DNA of 64,000 nucleotides from Flavobacterium subsaxonicum WB 4.1-42 = DSM 21790 (GTDB lineage Bacteria; Bacteroidota; Bacteroidia; Flavobacteriales; Flavobacteriaceae), in contig NZ_AUGP01000017.1 in NCBI RefSeq assembly GCF_000422725.1, positions 660,347 through 724,346 of the forward strand, read 5' to 3'. Below the pieces are notes generated by a model. It had not been told where the DNA came from, searched no databases, and worked only from the letters and a program-made list of their open reading frames with translations. Both the position numbers and the translations under genes were made by a program. Below are positions 62,378 to 64,000 of this stretch, piece by piece (within the stretch, counting starts at the first letter, position 1; every line of letters starts with the position of its first letter).

Positions 62378-63728
62378 ACAACTATGGATTTTAGGGTAAT
62401 TAGGGTAAAGGGTAAGCCTTTGGGCTTAGACATCAAAAATACGCTATTTTACAGAAATGTAAAACACAAAATTGTTAACAGGCTGAGAAGCCATTAATGC
62501 ATTATAACCACCAAAGGCTTTAATTGCAAGGCAATCAGGACAATTGGTTGTTTATAAGTTAGGCACAATAGATAATAACCTCACCCCCAACCCCTCTCCG
62601 AAGGAGAGGGGTTGGGGGAAACGGGTATAGTTTGCAATTTACATACGTTAGCATTATAGCGATGCCCCTGACTTTAGTCAGGGGTTATAAATGCAGGCCG
62701 CATTTTTGGCTTTAGCCGAATTTGAACACATTTAGAGTCCTCTCCCCCAACCCCTCTCCGAAGAAGAGGGGAGCTTGGAAACGGGTATAGTACGGCATAT
62801 CAAACACGCAATTTCATTATAACGATGTGTTGCCCCTGACTTTAGTCAGGGGTTACAATTCGGGCCGCGTTTTTGGCTTTAGCCGAATATTACCGGCTCC
62901 CACCATTGCGTAGAGACCTCACCCCCAACCCCTCTCCAAAGGAGAGGGGAGCTTGGAAACGGGTAAAGTACGGCATATCAAACACGCAATTTCATTATAA
63001 CGATGTGTTGCCCCTGACTTTAGTCAGGGGTTACAAATGCAGGCCGCATTTTTGGCTTTAGCCGAATTTGAACACATTTAGAGTCCTCTCCCCCAACCCC
63101 TCTCCGAAGGAGAGGGGAGCCTGGAAAAGGGTACAGTCTGGAATCTATACGCTTAGTATTGCAGCAATATGTTGTCCCTGACTTTAGTCAGGGGTTACAA
63201 TTCAGGCCGCGTTTTTGGCTTTAGCCTAATATCAACTCCTCCTACCATTGGTTAGAAACCTCACCCCCAACCCCCTCCAAAGGAGAGGGGAGCCTGGAAA
63301 CGGGCACAGTTTGCAATTACATACGTAAGCATTATAGCGATGTGTTGCCCCTGACTTTAGTCAGGGGTTATAAATGCAGGCCGCGTTTTTGGCTTTAGCC
63401 GAATATCAACTCCTACCACCATTGCGTAGAGACCTCACCCCCAACCCCTCTCCGAAGAAGAGCGGAGCCTGGAAACGGGTAAAGTTTGGTTGTTTTTTCC
63501 GGTAATCTACGTATCACAGACGATCGGGTGTAGCCGCCCCCTCTCCTTAGGAGAGGGAGTTGGGGTAAGGTTAAAAAAGGAGAGAGAAGCCCGGAACGCA
63601 ACAATCCGGCAATTTGATGATAAAAGTAATTATGCACAATCAAAAACAATTGAGTGTAGCTGCCCCCCCCTCTCCTCCTATGTTTGCAGTGCTAATAAAT
63701 CAAATTAGATTTGTATAAATTAAAGTGA
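62378..63728. repeat. Array of ~165-175 bp tandem intergenic repeats
   Basis: Six imperfect units start near 62579, 62739, 62918, 63084, 63259 and 63433. Each has an ACCCCCAACCCCTCTCC-type block partly pairing with GGAGAGGGG, a GGAAACGGGTA block, the palindrome CCCCTGACT-TT-AGTCAGGGG, and GGCCGCATTTTTGGCTTTAGCC. A reversed block (CCCCCTCTCC ... GGAGAGGGAGTTGGGG) lies near 63535. No gene of credible length is present. Confidence 0.75.
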
Positions 63729-63921
63729 AAAAGAATGAGAGCCGTTTCTCTCAGAAATAACTCATTGAAGTATATTGATCCGAAGATATCGCCTCATTCT
63801 TTTATTATCTTTTAGAGTCTGAACAGAATGTAAGGAAACAGGCAAACCTGTTATCCAGAATATCCAGCCAGGAGAAAAGACGAAGGGAGATTCATCACTT
63901 TTATAACTATAAATATTAGTA
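63729..63921 (+). ncRNA. Structured leader of the IS110-type element, possible bridge RNA
   Basis: AAAAGAATGAG (63729-63739) pairs perfectly with CTCATTCTTTT (63793-63803). Inside is TGAGAG / CTCTCA (63736-63753), which overlaps and competes with the outer stem. Further on, AACAGG / CCTGTT (63837-63852) forms a third stem with loop CAAA. IS110-family elements encode a bridge RNA in the non-coding end next to the recombinase; the position upstream of the gene fits. No covariation could be tested. Confidence 0.4.
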
Positions 63922-64000
63922 ATGGAGGCAGTAAAACAAGTATTAGGCGTAGATGTGGCAAAAGATGAACTGGTTGTTACCTTAGGCCGGATGTTGGCAG
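63922..64000 (+). CDS. IS110-family transposase, 5' end only
   Basis: The first 26 codons, MEAVKQVLGVDVAKDELVVT then LGRMLA, carry the DEDD-type RuvC-like first Asp in LGVDVAKD, typical of IS110 recombinases. Cut by the window end, so completeness is unknown. Confidence 0.8.
   Translation, partial: MEAVKQVLGVDVAKDELVVTLGRMLA

Noticed and set aside
62579..63480. CRISPR array from regularly spaced repeats
   Set aside because: Units are ~170 bp and similar throughout, with no short repeat-unique spacer pattern and no cas genes in the window.
62873..63708. Short coding frames inside the tandem repeat array
   Set aside because: They arise from the repeat sequence itself, overlap palindromes and lack protein-like composition or ribosome binding sites.

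Overview
The window is a chromosomal segment of a Bacteroidota bacterium, most likely Flavobacteriaceae. The reasons are Por-secretion (T9SS type A) C-terminal sorting domains on two surface proteins, a DnaE replicase with a fused N-terminal DnaQ-like exonuclease, repeated BlaI/M56 gene clusters, lipoproteins with SCSDDD-like N-termini, TAnnTTTG-type promoter elements and intergenic palindromes typical of that family. All names come from reading the sequence; no database search was run.

Layout. (1) 1-1.4 kb: end of core sequence, with a T9SS-sorted protein and a frameshifted small gene. (2) 1.4-21.5 kb: an AT-rich defence island. It holds a PLD-helicase fusion, a complete QatABCD anti-phage operon on the minus strand, a strikingly less AT-rich plus-strand operon of three dynamin-like GTPases, an unknown protein and an AIG1/GIMAP-like GTPase, and then a secreted pair (barrel-like protein plus HExxHxxGxxH lipoprotein protease). 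(3) 21.5-31.0 kb: a second defence module, with a sacsin-type GHKL ATPase/DUF3883 protein divergent from an overlapping hsdM-hsdS-ptuA-ptuB operon that has no hsdR. (4) 31.0-35.6 kb: two unknown AT-rich genes, a large serine recombinase with its small partner, and a tRNA-Leu. (5) 35.6-62.4 kb: ordinary chromosome. This includes a delta-60-repeat surface protein, a second identical tRNA-Leu, an M20 peptidase, a BlaI regulator with three tandem M56 membrane peptidases, DUF4407, a FabZ-like dehydratase, hemW, ruvC, a flippase-like protein, two tRNA-Asp, DUF58, trxA and dnaE. (6) 62.4-64 kb: a tandem intergenic repeat array followed by the 5' end of an IS110-family element with a structured leader that may be a bridge RNA.

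The most interesting points are as follows. Modules 2, 3 and 4 are each bounded by one copy of the same ~45-75 bp degenerate direct repeat (near 1440, 21465, 30965 and 35547), as if the islands accreted at one target. The multi-dynamin/GIMAP-like GTPase operon looks like an expanded relative of Eleos-type systems and is the best candidate for an undescribed system. The second candidate is the coupling of a type I methylase and specificity subunit to a Septu (PtuAB) effector pair in place of HsdR.
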